Positions 38,380 to 47,708 of a stretch of 64,000 nucleotides of DNA are shown here, piece by piece. The notes below the pieces were generated by a model. It saw only the letters and a program-made list of their open reading frames with translations. It did no database searches and was not told the origin of the DNA. Position numbers and translations under genes: made by a program. Within the stretch, counting starts at the first letter, position 1. Each line of letters starts with the position of its first letter. The DNA is from Azospirillaceae bacterium (lineage in GTDB: Bacteria > Pseudomonadota > Alphaproteobacteria > Azospirillales > Azospirillaceae). The DNA is taken from assembly GCA_031291675.1 (NCBI GenBank), contig JARLIO010000059.1:62001-126000 (forward strand). The letters are read 5' to 3'.

Positions 38380-39663
38380 ATGATCGATTCTATGCAGATC
38401 GCTATCAGGCTGTGTCCCGCACGGGGTCGATTCCGGCAAATGGGCGGAAAGGCCGCCTGTCTCCTGCTGCTCTTGGTCGCAGCCTGTGCCACCAGTCCCG
38501 GCGGCCGGGTCTCAACCGCCCAGAATACCGCGGGTTCGGCCGGTGACGACGACCAGGGACGCCCCCTCGATCCGCGCGACCCCTGGGGCGGTTACATCCA
38601 TGAAGCATCGGAACGTTTTGATGTTCCCGAGGTCTGGATCCGGACCGTCATCCGAATCGAAAGCGGCGGCCATACCCGGATCAATGGCAAGCTGATCACC
38701 AGCCCCAAGGGCGCGATGGGCTTGATGCAGCTCGTCCCGGGGACCTACGATGAAATGCGCGCCAAATATGGTCTCGGCCCGGACCCCTATAATCCCCGCG
38801 ACAACATCATGGCTGGAACCGCTTATATCCGGGAGATGTACGAGGTTTTCGGCTCCCCCGGCTTCCTCGGCGCCTATAATTGCGGCCCGGCCTGTTATGG
38901 CGATTTCGTCGCCGGCGCGCGCCATCTGCCCGCAGAGACGCGCAATTATATCAAAATGGGCCAGGTCCGCGTCGCCTCGGCCGAACCGAAGAACCGCGGC
39001 GTGATCGAGGCCGACCCGAGCCATCCCGGCGTGATGACGGCGATGCGCGAGCAGGTTCAGATTGCCTCGGCCACGCCTGATCTGACGGTTCCGGAACCGG
39101 CGGCCGTCACCCCGCCGGCGCCGCCCGCGCCGATCATGGTCGCCTCGGCCAGTCCGGCCCCGGCCACCGTGATCCCTGCAGTCGCGAGGCCGGAGCCGCC
39201 GCCGCTGCGGCCCAGCCCGATCGCACGGCCCGCCACCAAGCCGGCATCGATCATCCTGGCCTCGGCGATCGTGCCACCGCTGCGGCGGCCATTTCAAGGC
39301 AACGAGCCCGTGGTTCCGGTGCCTCCGCCTTCCGTTACCCCGATCGCGCTGCGCGTTTCGACCGACAGCATGGGCAGCCACAACCTGGTCGCCGAACTGG
39401 CCGCCAAGCGTCCCAACGAATCCTGGGGCGTCCAGGTCGGCGCCTTTACCTCCAAGGTCGAAGTCGACCACGTCGTCGCCCATGCCCGCGGTCTGGTCCC
39501 CGACATCCTCGGCAAGACCCATCTGGAGATTGCCGAGATCCAGACCTCGGGCAAGACCCTGTTCCGCACCCAGTTGCTCGGCCTGTCAGAAGGCGAGGCG
39601 ACCACAGCGTGCCAGCGCTTGATGGACAAGGGTTCGTCCTGCGTCCGCGTCCGACTGGCCTGA
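38380..39663 (+). CDS. Lytic murein transglycosylase lipoprotein with C-terminal SPOR domain
   Basis: This protein of up to 427 residues has a lipoprotein signal (LLLLLVAAC) near residue 35, then an SLT domain. The catalytic Glu is in IRIESGGHTRIN, followed by SPKGAMGLMQLVPGTY and the Asn/Tyr motif LGAYNCGPACYGDF. A Pro/Ala-rich linker leads to a SPOR-type C-terminal domain (SWGVQVGAFTSKVEVDHVV) that binds denuded septal peptidoglycan. Its likely role is cleaving glycan strands at the division site. An ATG at 38440 would give a normal-length lipoprotein signal and may be the true start; no candidate has a strong ribosome site. Confidence 0.9.
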   Translation: MIDSMQIAIRLCPARGRFRQMGGKAACLLLLLVAACATSPGGRVSTAQNTAGSAGDDDQGRPLDPRDPWGGYIHEASERFDVPEVWIRTVIRIESGGHTRINGKLITSPKGAMGLMQLVPGTYDEMRAKYGLGPDPYNPRDNIMAGTAYIREMYEVFGSPGFLGAYNCGPACYGDFVAGARHLPAETRNYIKMGQVRVASAEPKNRGVIEADPSHPGVMTAMREQVQIASATPDLTVPEPAAVTPPAPPAPIMVASASPAPATVIPAVARPEPPPLRPSPIARPATKPASIILASAIVPPLRRPFQGNEPVVPVPPPSVTPIALRVSTDSMGSHNLVAELAAKRPNESWGVQVGAFTSKVEVDHVVAHARGLVPDILGKTHLEIAEIQTSGKTLFRTQLLGLSEGEATTACQRLMDKGSSCVRVRLA

Positions 39664-39862
39664 GCCGGAGCGGAGCCTGGCCCGTCGATCCGGCGCGGTG
39701 GCGCCGTGATGAACCGGCACCACCGGGCCGCTGCTTCGGCGGCATGGCCGGGAATGATGGACCGCCCCGGGCGAATTGATTAGTCTGTCGTCCCTTGCCG
39801 GGGTCGTGCCGGATGTTCGGCGGAGATCGGCGGCGAGGTCAATGGCCTGTGGGATTTGACGC

Positions 39863-41248
39863 GTGCCTCTCGATCTTTACAATACCCTGAGCCGCCGCAA
39901 GGAGCGTTTCGAACCGCTGGACCCGAATCGCGTCGGGCTTTATGTCTGCGGGCCAACCGTCTACGATTTTGCCCATATCGGCAACGCCCGCCCGGTCATC
40001 GTATTCGATGTGCTCGCTCGACTTTTGCGGCGCAGCTATCCGACCGTGGTCTATGTCCGCAACATTACCGATATCGACGACAAGATCATCGAGGCGGCGC
40101 ACCGTCGCAACGAGACGATCGCGACGGTGACGGCCCGCACCGCCGACCAGTTCCATGTCGACATGGCGGCGTTGAATGCCTTGCCGCCGGATATCGAACC
40201 GCGCGCCACGGCACATATTGCGCAAATGATCGCGATGATCGCGACCCTGGTCGCCAAGGGTCACGCCTATGCGGCGGAAGGCCATGTCCTGTTCGCCGTG
40301 ACGACGATGGCGGATTATGGCGCCCTGTCACGGCGCGACCAGGACGAGTTGATCGCCGGCGCCCGCGTCGAGGTCGCGCCCTACAAACGCCACCCCGCGG
40401 ATTTCGTGTTATGGAAGCCCAGTGACGCCGACCAGCCGGGCTGGGACAGCCCCTGGGGACGTGGCCGGCCGGGCTGGCACATTGAATGCTCCGCGATGTC
40501 GGCCGAGCATCTGGGCATCACCTTCGACATCCATGGCGGCGGCCTGGACCTGATCTTTCCTCACCATGAGAACGAGATCGCCCAGAGCCGGTGCGCCCAT
40601 GATGGCGCGCCTCTGGCGCGCTATTGGGTGCATAACGGCTTTCTGACCGTCAACGGAGAGAAGATGTCCAAGAGCCTGGGCAATTTCTTTACCGTCCACG
40701 ATCTGCTGGATCAATTTCCCGGCGAAGCGATCCGGATGTCGCTGCTGTCGACACATTACCGCCAACCCGCGGATTTCAGCGCCGACGCCGTGCGCCACGC
40801 CAAGGCTCAGCTCGATCGCGGCTACGAGGCTCTGCGCCTGGCCGCCGCCACGCCCACTGACCCGGCGCCACCGGCACCACCGGCGTTGTTGGCCGCGCTG
40901 GAGGACGATCTCAACACGCCCCTGGCCCTCAGCCATCTTCATGGTCTGGTCGGCGCGCTCAACCGCGCCGAAACCGACGAACGCCGCACCGCGACCAAAT
41001 CGGCGTTGCTGGCCGCGGGTGCGTTGCTGGGGATCCTGCACCAGGATCCCGAAGCCTGGTTCCGCTGGCAACCGAAGGATGCCGGCAGCCTTGACGAAGC
41101 CGCGATCGTCAGCGCCATCGCGGCGCGACAGGCGGCACGCAAGACGCGGAACTTTGCCGAAGCCGACCGGATCCGTGCGGAACTCGCCGCCGCCCGGGTG
41201 GTCCTGGAAGACGGTCCCGGTGGCACGACCTGGAAACGCGGGGGATAA
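39863..41248 (+). CDS. cysS: Cysteinyl-tRNA synthetase
   Basis: This 461-residue cytoplasmic enzyme charges tRNA-Cys. The first zinc ligand and HIGH-type motif are together in [18 protein letters not shown]. The other zinc ligands are visible in HIECSAMS and [10 protein letters not shown], and the KMSKS loop as [12 protein letters not shown]. The length and C-terminal anticodon-binding helices are normal. It starts at a GTG. The next gene, cimA, follows within three bases, so the two are probably co-transcribed, an arrangement seen in alphaproteobacteria. Confidence 0.97.
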   Translation: MPLDLYNTLSRRKERFEPLDPNRVGLYVCGPTVYDFAHIGNARPVIVFDVLARLLRRSYPTVVYVRNITDIDDKIIEAAHRRNETIATVTARTADQFHVDMAALNALPPDIEPRATAHIAQMIAMIATLVAKGHAYAAEGHVLFAVTTMADYGALSRRDQDELIAGARVEVAPYKRHPADFVLWKPSDADQPGWDSPWGRGRPGWHIECSAMSAEHLGITFDIHGGGLDLIFPHHENEIAQSRCAHDGAPLARYWVHNGFLTVNGEKMSKSLGNFFTVHDLLDQFPGEAIRMSLLSTHYRQPADFSADAVRHAKAQLDRGYEALRLAAATPTDPAPPAPPALLAALEDDLNTPLALSHLHGLVGALNRAETDERRTATKSALLAAGALLGILHQDPEAWFRWQPKDAGSLDEAAIVSAIAARQAARKTRNFAEADRIRAELAAARVVLEDGPGGTTWKRGG

Positions 41249-41251
41249 GCG

Positions 41252-42841
41252 ATGACCGTCGGCGAGCGGATCTTTCTCTATGACACAACCCTGCGCGATG
41301 GCGCCCAGACCCAGGGGGTCGACTTTTCGGTCACCGACAAGCTGGCGGTCGCCGAAGAGCTGGACCGGCTGGGCATTGACTATGTCGAGGGCGGCTGGCC
41401 CGGCGCCAACCCCACCGATACGGCATTCTTCGCCGAGCCCCCGCTCCTGCGCCATGCCCGGCTCACCGCGTTCGGCATGACCCGCCGCCCCGGCCGCAGT
41501 GCCGCCAACGACCCGGGTCTGGCTGCATTGCTGGACAGCGGCAGCGCGGCCGTCTGTATCGTCGGCAAGAGCTGGGATTTTCAGGTTGATGTCGCTCTGG
41601 GCATCGGCCGGGACGAAAATATCGACCTGATCGGCGACAGCATCGCCCAGATCCGGCACCGCGATCGCGAAGCGCTGTTCGATGCCGAGCATTTCTTCGA
41701 CGGCTATAAGGCCAACCCGGCCTACGCCCTGCGCTGCATCACCGCTGCGTTTGAGGCCGGGGCCCGATGGATTGTGCTGTGCGACACCAATGGCGGCACC
41801 CTGCCGCACGAGATCGACGCCATCGTTGCCGCGGTCACCCAGACCATTCCAGGCGATCGGCTCGGCATCCATTGCCACAACGACACCCAGAACGCCGTCG
41901 CCAATTCCCTGGCCGCGGTGCGCAGCGGGGTGCGGATGATCCAGGGCACGCTGAACGGTCTCGGCGAACGGTGCGGCAACGCCAATCTGGTGGCGTTGAT
42001 CCCCACGCTGATGATCAAGATGGGCTATACCACCGGCATCAGCGAGGCCGGCCTGACCCGCCTGACCGCTGTCAGCCGGGCCCTTGATGAACGGCTGAAC
42101 CGGGCCCCGGACAATCACGCCGCCTATGTCGGCGCCTCGGCCTTTGCCCACAAAGGCGGACTGCACGCCTCGGCGGTTGAAAAGAACCCGGCCTGCTATG
42201 AACATATCGACCCGTCGCGGGTCGGCAACAGCCGGGTCATCCTGGTGTCCGACCAGGCCGGCCGCTCCAACATCCTGACCCGGCTGCGCGAGCTGGGGAT
42301 CACCGTCGATGCGGATCACCCGGGGATCAACCGGCTGGTCACCATCGTCAAGGACAAGGAATTTCAGGGTTATGCCTTCGACGGCGCCGAAGCCAGCTTC
42401 GAGCTTCTGGCCCGCCGGGCGTTGGACGAGGTTCCCTCCTTTTTCCGCCTGATGTCGTTCCGGGTCCTTGATGAGCGGCGCTTCAACGCCAACAACCGCT
42501 TGGTCACGCTGTCCGAGGCCACGGTCAAGGTCGAGATCGCGGGCGAACTCATCATGACGGTGGCCGAAGGCAATGGCCCGGTCAACGCTCTCGACACCGC
42601 GCTGCGCCAAGCCTTGATCCCGGCTTTTCCGGTTCTCGCCGGCGTCCAACTCGTGGATTACAAGGTCCGGATCCTGACCCCGGGCGAAGGCACCAAGGCC
42701 GTGACCCGGGTCATGATCGAATCCTCGGACGGCCGCGGCCATCGTTGGACCACCGTCGGTGTTTCAGCCAATGTCATTGATGCCTCTTACGAAGCTCTCA
42801 ATGACAGCATCAGCTATCGGCTGTTCCAGGCGATGTCATGA
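41252..42841 (+). CDS. cimA: (R)-citramalate synthase
   Basis: This 529-residue enzyme belongs to the isopropylmalate/citramalate synthase family and matches CimA, which condenses acetyl-CoA with pyruvate to give citramalate for isoleucine synthesis. The active-site motif TLRDGAQTQGVDFS is at the N-terminus, the metal-binding His motif is LGIHCHNDTQNAVANS, and the C-terminal allosteric LeuA domain is present after about residue 390. The GGWPGANPTD block separates it from LeuA proteins. It lies between cysS and trmJ, whose start overlaps its stop by four bases. Confidence 0.93.
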   Translation: MTVGERIFLYDTTLRDGAQTQGVDFSVTDKLAVAEELDRLGIDYVEGGWPGANPTDTAFFAEPPLLRHARLTAFGMTRRPGRSAANDPGLAALLDSGSAAVCIVGKSWDFQVDVALGIGRDENIDLIGDSIAQIRHRDREALFDAEHFFDGYKANPAYALRCITAAFEAGARWIVLCDTNGGTLPHEIDAIVAAVTQTIPGDRLGIHCHNDTQNAVANSLAAVRSGVRMIQGTLNGLGERCGNANLVALIPTLMIKMGYTTGISEAGLTRLTAVSRALDERLNRAPDNHAAYVGASAFAHKGGLHASAVEKNPACYEHIDPSRVGNSRVILVSDQAGRSNILTRLRELGITVDADHPGINRLVTIVKDKEFQGYAFDGAEASFELLARRALDEVPSFFRLMSFRVLDERRFNANNRLVTLSEATVKVEIAGELIMTVAEGNGPVNALDTALRQALIPAFPVLAGVQLVDYKVRILTPGEGTKAVTRVMIESSDGRGHRWTTVGVSANVIDASYEALNDSISYRLFQAMS

Positions 42842-43623
42842 CGGCAGGAACCGACTCGACACGGGCGACGGATTGTGCAGAGACAGCCGGGGGACCGGCG
42901 GTGATCCTGGTCGAACCACAGATGGGCGAGAATATCGGCGCCGCGGCGCGGGCCATGTTGAATTGCGGCCTGACCGAAATGCGTCTGGTGCGGCCGCGCG
43001 ACGGCTGGCCCAATCCCCGCGCTGAAGCCGCGGCATCCGGCGCGACCCTGGTGCTGGACCGGGCGCAGGTGTTTGCCACCACCGCCGACGCGATCGCCGA
43101 CCTGCACAAGGTCTATGCCACCACGGCGCGGACCCGCGACATGATCCAGCGCGTCCTCACCCCGGCCCGCGCCGCCCGCGAATTGCGGACGCAGTGGTCG
43201 GCCGGGTGGCGGGTCGGATTGATGTTCGGCCCGGAGCGCACCGGCCTGCACAATGACGATCTGACGCTGGCGGACACGCTGATCAGTGTTCCGCTGAATC
43301 CCGCCTTCAGCTCGCTCAACCTGGCGCAGGCCGTGCTGCTGCTGGGCTATGAGTGGTACCAGAGTGAGGCGGCGAGCGAACCGGAAACCCTTCATCTCGG
43401 CGCCACCCGACCGGCGACCAAAGCTGAAGTGCAGAATTTGTTCGACCATCTGGAGGCCGAACTCGACGCCTGCGGGTTCTTCTCAACCCCCGAAAAGCGC
43501 CCGAGCATGGTGCGCAATATCCGTAACGCCATTCAACGCATGGCGATGACCGAGCAGGAGGTTCGCACCTGGCACGGCATCATCACCGGACTAACCGCCG
43601 GCAGCCGCAACGCCAATCCCTGA
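42838..43623 (+). CDS. trmJ: tRNA (Cm32/Um32) 2'-O-methyltransferase, TrmJ-type
   Basis: This 261-residue SPOUT methyltransferase resembles TrmJ, which methylates the ribose of tRNA position 32 using S-adenosylmethionine. The three SPOUT motifs are clear: ILVEPQMGENIGAAARAM, GLMFGPERTGLHNDDL and the knot segment PLNPAFSSLNLAQAVLLLGY. The C-terminal helical extension (AELDACGFFSTPEKRPSMV) is typical of TrmJ. It overlaps cimA by four bases. An rRNA-modifying TrmH-family role cannot be fully excluded. Confidence 0.9.
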   Translation: MTAGTDSTRATDCAETAGGPAVILVEPQMGENIGAAARAMLNCGLTEMRLVRPRDGWPNPRAEAAASGATLVLDRAQVFATTADAIADLHKVYATTARTRDMIQRVLTPARAARELRTQWSAGWRVGLMFGPERTGLHNDDLTLADTLISVPLNPAFSSLNLAQAVLLLGYEWYQSEAASEPETLHLGATRPATKAEVQNLFDHLEAELDACGFFSTPEKRPSMVRNIRNAIQRMAMTEQEVRTWHGIITGLTAGSRNANP

Positions 43624-43642
43624 TCGCAGCGCCGATCACGCC

Positions 43643-43681
43643 ATCGGGGCCGGCCGCCGCGTCACGGCCACCGGCCCCGAT
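43643..43681. terminator. Stem-loop downstream of trmJ
   Basis: Perfect 11-bp arms ATCGGGGCCGG (43643-43653) and CCGGCCCCGAT (43671-43681) enclose a 17-base loop, 20 bases after the trmJ stop and between convergent genes. It lacks a T tract. Confidence 0.5.
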
Positions 43682-43720
43682 CCCTGGCGTCCGACTCCGG
43701 GAGCCGCGACCGCGCGTCCC

Positions 43721-43804
43721 GGGGCGCGGAGCCAAGCGCCCGGATGGGCGCGCCGGCGCATGAGGCTTCGCTTTGATCGGTCACGAGCAAAGCCGATTGG
43801 TATT
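43721..43804 (+). repeat. Dispersed intergenic repeat, copy 2
   Basis: About 84 bases closely match copy 3 at 49439-49520 (shared blocks GGCGCGGAGCCAAGCGC, CGGATGGGCGCGCC and TGAGGCTTCGCTTTGATCGG), with about seven differences. It abuts the 3' end of the molbindin gene, reaching its stop codon region. Confidence 0.85.
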
Positions 43805-44009
43805 ACTTGCCAATAATGACGTCAGACGCCTTGATCACGGCAACGACAGAATCGCCCACGACGAGGCCAAGATCATCGACGGTCTCCGACGTCACCGTCG
43901 AGGTAATGACGTTGCCGCCACCAAGATCAATCTTGACCTTCGATGAGACGGGACCCTTTTCGACGGAAGTAATCGTTCCCTTGAGCTGATTTCGAGCACT
44001 GAGCTTCAT
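43803..44009 (-). CDS. Molbindin (single Mop/TOBE domain)
   Basis: This 68-residue protein is a single Mop domain, MKLSARNQLKGTITSVEKG at the start and a second half ending VVAVIKASDVIIGK. Such proteins assemble into hexamers that bind molybdate or tungstate in the cytoplasm and are thought to store or buffer it. Family residues SARNQLKG and AVIKAS are intact. It stands alone, with no molybdate transporter beside it, and its 3' end touches the dispersed repeat copy 2. Confidence 0.92.
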   Translation of the reverse strand: MKLSARNQLKGTITSVEKGPVSSKVKIDLGGGNVITSTVTSETVDDLGLVVGDSVVAVIKASDVIIGK

Positions 44010-44322
44010 GACGAGGCCTTTCCTTCATGGGAGGTAATCCGGCAGACCTCTCCGCTATACGGCGTCAACCGGGTGGCGTCAAATCAATCCGAGGTCAATC
44101 CGTGGGCAAGCTGAGGCCGGGACGACCACCAGAACGGCATGGTCGCGATAGCGATCGCCCGCGGCGCTGACACGGGTGCTTCACAATACCGCGAGCCTTG
44201 ACTGCGCAATCGACCCCGGTGGCGGGTCCATGATGATATTACTGTAACGAAAGGCTGCCCGAAAGAAGCCGCATCAAGCGCCAACCCGGGACGGTCTGAT
44301 CCAGGAGAGGAGGATCACCATC
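44010..44322. other. Intergenic region upstream of the alcohol dehydrogenase, nothing assigned
   Basis: Divergent space between the molbindin gene and the iron-containing dehydrogenase gene. It must hold promoters for both, but I could not assign a convincing -35/-10 pair. A strong AGGAGAGGAGG ribosome site lies at its right end. Confidence 0.4.
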
Positions 44323-45471
44323 ATGACATTCCGTCTGTGTTTTCCCAAAATCAATATCAGCGGCGCCGGTTGCCTCACCGAGGTCCCCGGGGAAATCGCG
44401 AAACGAGGCCTGAAACGGCCGCTGATCGTAACCGAGGACCGGTTGATTCGCCTGGGATTGATCCAGCCGCTCCTGGAGGGGCTGCGCGCCCGCGAAATCG
44501 ACGTCCGGGTCTTCGACGGCGTCGTGCCCAATCCCACCGTCGTCGAGGTCGACGCGGCGTTCACAGCCTTCCGGAGCGGCGATTGCGACTCGCTGATCGG
44601 CGTCGGCGGCGGCAGTGCGATCGACACCGCCAAGGCGGTCCGCATTCTGTCCGCCAACCCGGGACCGATCACGGCCTATGAAGGTGTCGGCAAGGTCGAA
44701 CACGAGGGCCCGTTCCTGATCGCGGTCAACACCACGGCCGGTACCGCCGCCGAAGTCACCGCCAACGCCGTGATCACCGACCCGGTCGCGCAGGTCAAGA
44801 TGGTCATCATCGATACCAACATCATCCCCGACATCTCGGTCAATGATCCCGAGATGATGATGGCGATCCCCGCCGCGACCACCGCGGCAACCGGTATGGA
44901 CGCCCTGACCCACGCGATCGAGGCGTTCCTGGCCAAGGGTGCCCATGTCCTGACCGACCACGCCGCCCTGGAAGCCATCCGCATCATCACCCGCTATCTG
45001 CCCCGCGCCGTCGCCGAAGGCAATAATCGCGAGGCCCGTGAGATGATGGCCTATGGCGAGTTCATCGCCGGCCTGGCCTTCAACAGCGCGGGCCTGGGCT
45101 ATGTCCATGCCATGGCGCATCAGCCGGGGGCAACGAAAAACCTGCCCCATGGGGTCTGCAACGCCATCCTGCTGCCGGTCGTGGCCGCCTTCAATCGACC
45201 GCACGCAATCAAGCGTTTTGCCCGGATCGCCGAGGCCATGGGCGTTGACATCCGCCACATTGACCGGGAAGCGGCGTCCTGGGCCGCGATCGAGGCGATC
45301 CGCGCGCTGTCGCGAACCGTCGGAATTCCCCGGGGTTTTGCCGAACTGGGCGTGACCGCGGATGATCTGCCGTCATGGGTACAGAAGGCCCAAAAAGATC
45401 CCTGCGCCGCCGGCAGTTCGATTCCCATGACCGACGCCCAGGTTCTGGCCTTGTATCACGAGGCGCTCTAA
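44323..45471 (+). CDS. Iron-containing (group III) alcohol dehydrogenase
   Basis: This 382-residue NAD-dependent dehydrogenase carries the group III hallmarks: the cofactor motif GVGGGSAIDTAKA, INTTAGTAAEVT, the metal-binding TGMDALTHAIEAF and the His pair in GYVHAMAHQPGATKNLPHG. A very strong ribosome site (AGGAGAGGAGG) precedes the ATG, suggesting high expression. The length equals that of FucO, and close relatives also include YiaY/AdhB-type and methanol or propanediol dehydrogenases. Acting as lactaldehyde reductase for the fuc-type operon 25 kb away is possible but not shown. A terminator follows. Confidence 0.9.
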   Translation: MTFRLCFPKINISGAGCLTEVPGEIAKRGLKRPLIVTEDRLIRLGLIQPLLEGLRAREIDVRVFDGVVPNPTVVEVDAAFTAFRSGDCDSLIGVGGGSAIDTAKAVRILSANPGPITAYEGVGKVEHEGPFLIAVNTTAGTAAEVTANAVITDPVAQVKMVIIDTNIIPDISVNDPEMMMAIPAATTAATGMDALTHAIEAFLAKGAHVLTDHAALEAIRIITRYLPRAVAEGNNREAREMMAYGEFIAGLAFNSAGLGYVHAMAHQPGATKNLPHGVCNAILLPVVAAFNRPHAIKRFARIAEAMGVDIRHIDREAASWAAIEAIRALSRTVGIPRGFAELGVTADDLPSWVQKAQKDPCAAGSSIPMTDAQVLALYHEAL

Positions 45472-45522
45472 TGCCACACTCGCGATGAGCTTGTCTCAGC
45501 GCGGGTGGGGGATCGCTAACAA

Positions 45523-45543
45523 CCGCCGCTGCGGCGGGTTTTT
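45523..45543 (+). terminator. Rho-independent terminator of the dehydrogenase gene
   Basis: CCGCCG and CGGCGG flank a three-base loop (45523-45537) and are followed by GTTTTT. It lies about 50 bases after the dehydrogenase stop. A weaker imperfect hairpin precedes it at 45481-45503. Confidence 0.75.
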
Positions 45544-45647
45544 CCCGCCGCGAGCACGGGTCCGTGGCGCCAAACCCGATCGCGCGCGGTCATGCGATGA
45601 GGGGCGCCTAACCGGCCCTGGAATTAATCATTTTCTAACTTCTGCGG

Positions 45648-45668
45648 AATCATTGTTGACCAATGATT
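45648..45668. promoter_or_regulatory. Operator-like inverted repeat
   Basis: Perfect arms AATCATTG and CAATGATT are separated by five bases (TTGAC). It lies in an AT-richer stretch about 180 bases upstream of the MCP-like gene. The binding protein is unknown. Confidence 0.4.
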
Positions 45669-45848
45669 GCCAGCGAAGGGAAGAGGCACATGGCCGACCT
45701 CGGGAAATCGACATGACCGCTTGCGCTGTTAGCGCGTATTCCATCCCTTGCGATGGCGTGCCATTCTCTCGTCCCGACATTTTGACTATTTCCCTGCCTT
45801 TGGCTCAGTCCGGGCGCCCCCTCTCCGATTTGTGGCAAATAGACCCCG

Positions 45849-47708
45849 ATGGACAAAGATGACAGCACGGCCATCGGTCGTGACCGGGTCGTGGTTGATC
45901 TGGCGGCATCCGCGGCCGACCTGCTCGCCGTCGCCCTATCGATCACGGATGCCGCCGTCACCGCGGAACAGGCCTTGATCGAGGTTGGCAACGATCTGGG
46001 CGATGCGATTACCACAGTGTCGGGGCTGACGACGAATTTCGACGTGTTGTCGGGTCGACTGGCGGGCCCGGACGTCGACGTGGCCGTGGGCCACCTGGCG
46101 GAGGTTGGCGCGGCGCTGGCCGCGATCGCCGACGCCCTGGCCGGTGAATGCGCGGCGCTGGACAGTCTGGCCGACCTGGCACGCACCATCGCCGGCCGCG
46201 GTGCCCATCTGCAAAACACGATCGCCACGATCTCGGTCCTGGCGATCAACGCCCGAATCGCCGCGGCGCAGATCACCGAAGACAACGAGGATTTTTCAGT
46301 CTTCACGATGGAAATCGGTCATCTGGCCGCCGTGGCAACCGAAACCGTCGGCCGTTTTGCCAGTGAGCTGCAAAGCCTGTTCGCCCTGTTGACCGTGGCC
46401 CGCGATGGCCAGGTCCACTTCGAACGAACCCACGCCGCCAGCCTGCGGACCGTAGCCCGGCAGTTGAACGACAGCCAGCACGCCGTCAACCAGCACCGGA
46501 GCCGAACCGCGACGGCGGCCGCGGGAATCGGCAACAGCACCAAGCGCATCGCCGCCGCCATCGGCGAAGCGGTGATGGCCCTGCAAATCGGTGACATTAC
46601 CAAGCAGCGCATCGAACATATCAGCCACGCCTTGACTCTGCTGTCGCGGGCCCTGGCAGCGCCCAACCCCGGTGAGGTCGCCGCCGATTGGACCCGGGAC
46701 CTGACTCCGGATCAACGCCAGGCCGTGATCGCCACGGTATGCCGGCTGCAGATCGCTCAGATCAACCAGACGACGCAGGATTTCAACCGTGAGATCAAGC
46801 GGGTTAGCGAAGCCCTGAAGGGCATCGCCAGCGAAGCCAACGACATGGTCCACCGCGGCGCCGATCTCTATGGTGCCGAAGGCCACCGGGATCAGTCATT
46901 CCTGGTGGTACTGGCCAATGACTTGAGGCAATCCGATACCCTGATCCGCAGTTCCCAGCTCGAACGTCGCCATGTCGATCAGGTCGTCGAGCGGGCAAAA
47001 CAGACATTGCTGGGCCTGGTGACCCAAATCAAAGCGGTCCGGCGCGTCGAAGTGGATATGCGCCTGGTCGGCCTCAACACCACGTTCAAATGCGGTCGCC
47101 TCGGGGCCAAGGGGCGGACCCTCAGCGCGATCGCCGAGGAACTGCGGGCCTCGGCCGCCGAAATCGTCATCGATGCCCAGGACATCATGACCGGACTCGA
47201 CGCCTTTGTCGCCCAGGCCAACGCCCTGGAACAGCAGAAAACCGGACAGGGCGCCAACCGGATCGCCCTTCTGGAAGGAACGACCGAAGCGGCGCTCGCC
47301 AGTCTCGACAAGGCCGGCGACAGCCTGACCGCCGCCCTGGCCACGCTGCAAACCGGCGGCGCCACGGTCATCGATTGCCTGGCCCATGCCGCAACACCAC
47401 TCGCGAACGAGGAAGCCCTGACCCGGGCGCTGTCCGCGGGCCGTGGCCGGCTCAACGGCATCGCCGACGCCACCGGAATCACCGACGAAGAGATCGAGCG
47501 CACCAAGGATCAGGTCCTGGGTCTGGTCCGCTCGCGCTACACAATGGCCAGTGAGCGCGAGGTCGACGAGTTGTTCGGCCTTGTCGAAACCGACCCGGCC
47601 CTGACAACCGCGCACGCCACGTCACGACGGATCGTCCCGACCGGAGCACCGGCTCAACGCCCTGCCGACGGCGGCGGAGAGGTCGATCTTGACAACATTC
47701 TGTTCTGA
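45849..47708 (+). CDS. Soluble MCP-like chemotaxis protein with a CheZ-like motif
   Basis: This 619-residue protein is almost entirely helical and has no membrane segment or sensor domain. Two parts resemble the signalling tip of chemoreceptors: ISVLAINARIAAAQI (about residues 128-142) and LVGLNTTFKCGRLGAKGRTL (about 400-420). Between them, ALQIGDITKQRIEHI (Asp249, Gln253) matches the Asp-x-x-x-Gln pattern of the CheZ phosphatase helix. It ends EVDLDNILF. The protein may act in a cytoplasmic chemosensory cluster or dephosphorylate a CheY-like regulator. The following gene overlaps its end by 20 bases. The function is inferred from motifs only. Confidence 0.75.
   Translation: MDKDDSTAIGRDRVVVDLAASAADLLAVALSITDAAVTAEQALIEVGNDLGDAITTVSGLTTNFDVLSGRLAGPDVDVAVGHLAEVGAALAAIADALAGECAALDSLADLARTIAGRGAHLQNTIATISVLAINARIAAAQITEDNEDFSVFTMEIGHLAAVATETVGRFASELQSLFALLTVARDGQVHFERTHAASLRTVARQLNDSQHAVNQHRSRTATAAAGIGNSTKRIAAAIGEAVMALQIGDITKQRIEHISHALTLLSRALAAPNPGEVAADWTRDLTPDQRQAVIATVCRLQIAQINQTTQDFNREIKRVSEALKGIASEANDMVHRGADLYGAEGHRDQSFLVVLANDLRQSDTLIRSSQLERRHVDQVVERAKQTLLGLVTQIKAVRRVEVDMRLVGLNTTFKCGRLGAKGRTLSAIAEELRASAAEIVIDAQDIMTGLDAFVAQANALEQQKTGQGANRIALLEGTTEAALASLDKAGDSLTAALATLQTGGATVIDCLAHAATPLANEEALTRALSAGRGRLNGIADATGITDEEIERTKDQVLGLVRSRYTMASEREVDELFGLVETDPALTTAHATSRRIVPTGAPAQRPADGGGEVDLDNILF

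Larger units (their letters stand above)
45472..45848. other. Intergenic region upstream of the MCP-like gene
   Basis: It holds a terminator for the dehydrogenase gene near its left end and an 8-bp perfect inverted repeat at 45648-45668. No coding sequence is convincing. Confidence 0.45.

Noticed and set aside
40409-42742. A 777-codon minus-strand open frame opposite cysS and cimA
   Set aside because: Both plus-strand genes are unmistakable; the opposite frame is a codon-bias shadow.
43803-44009. The small molbindin considered as an antitoxin
   Set aside because: The sequence is a clear Mop domain and no toxin gene is adjacent.
44323-45471. Naming the iron-containing dehydrogenase fucO
   Set aside because: Length and motifs fit, but several related group III dehydrogenases fit equally well and the gene is about 25 kb from the fuc-type operon.
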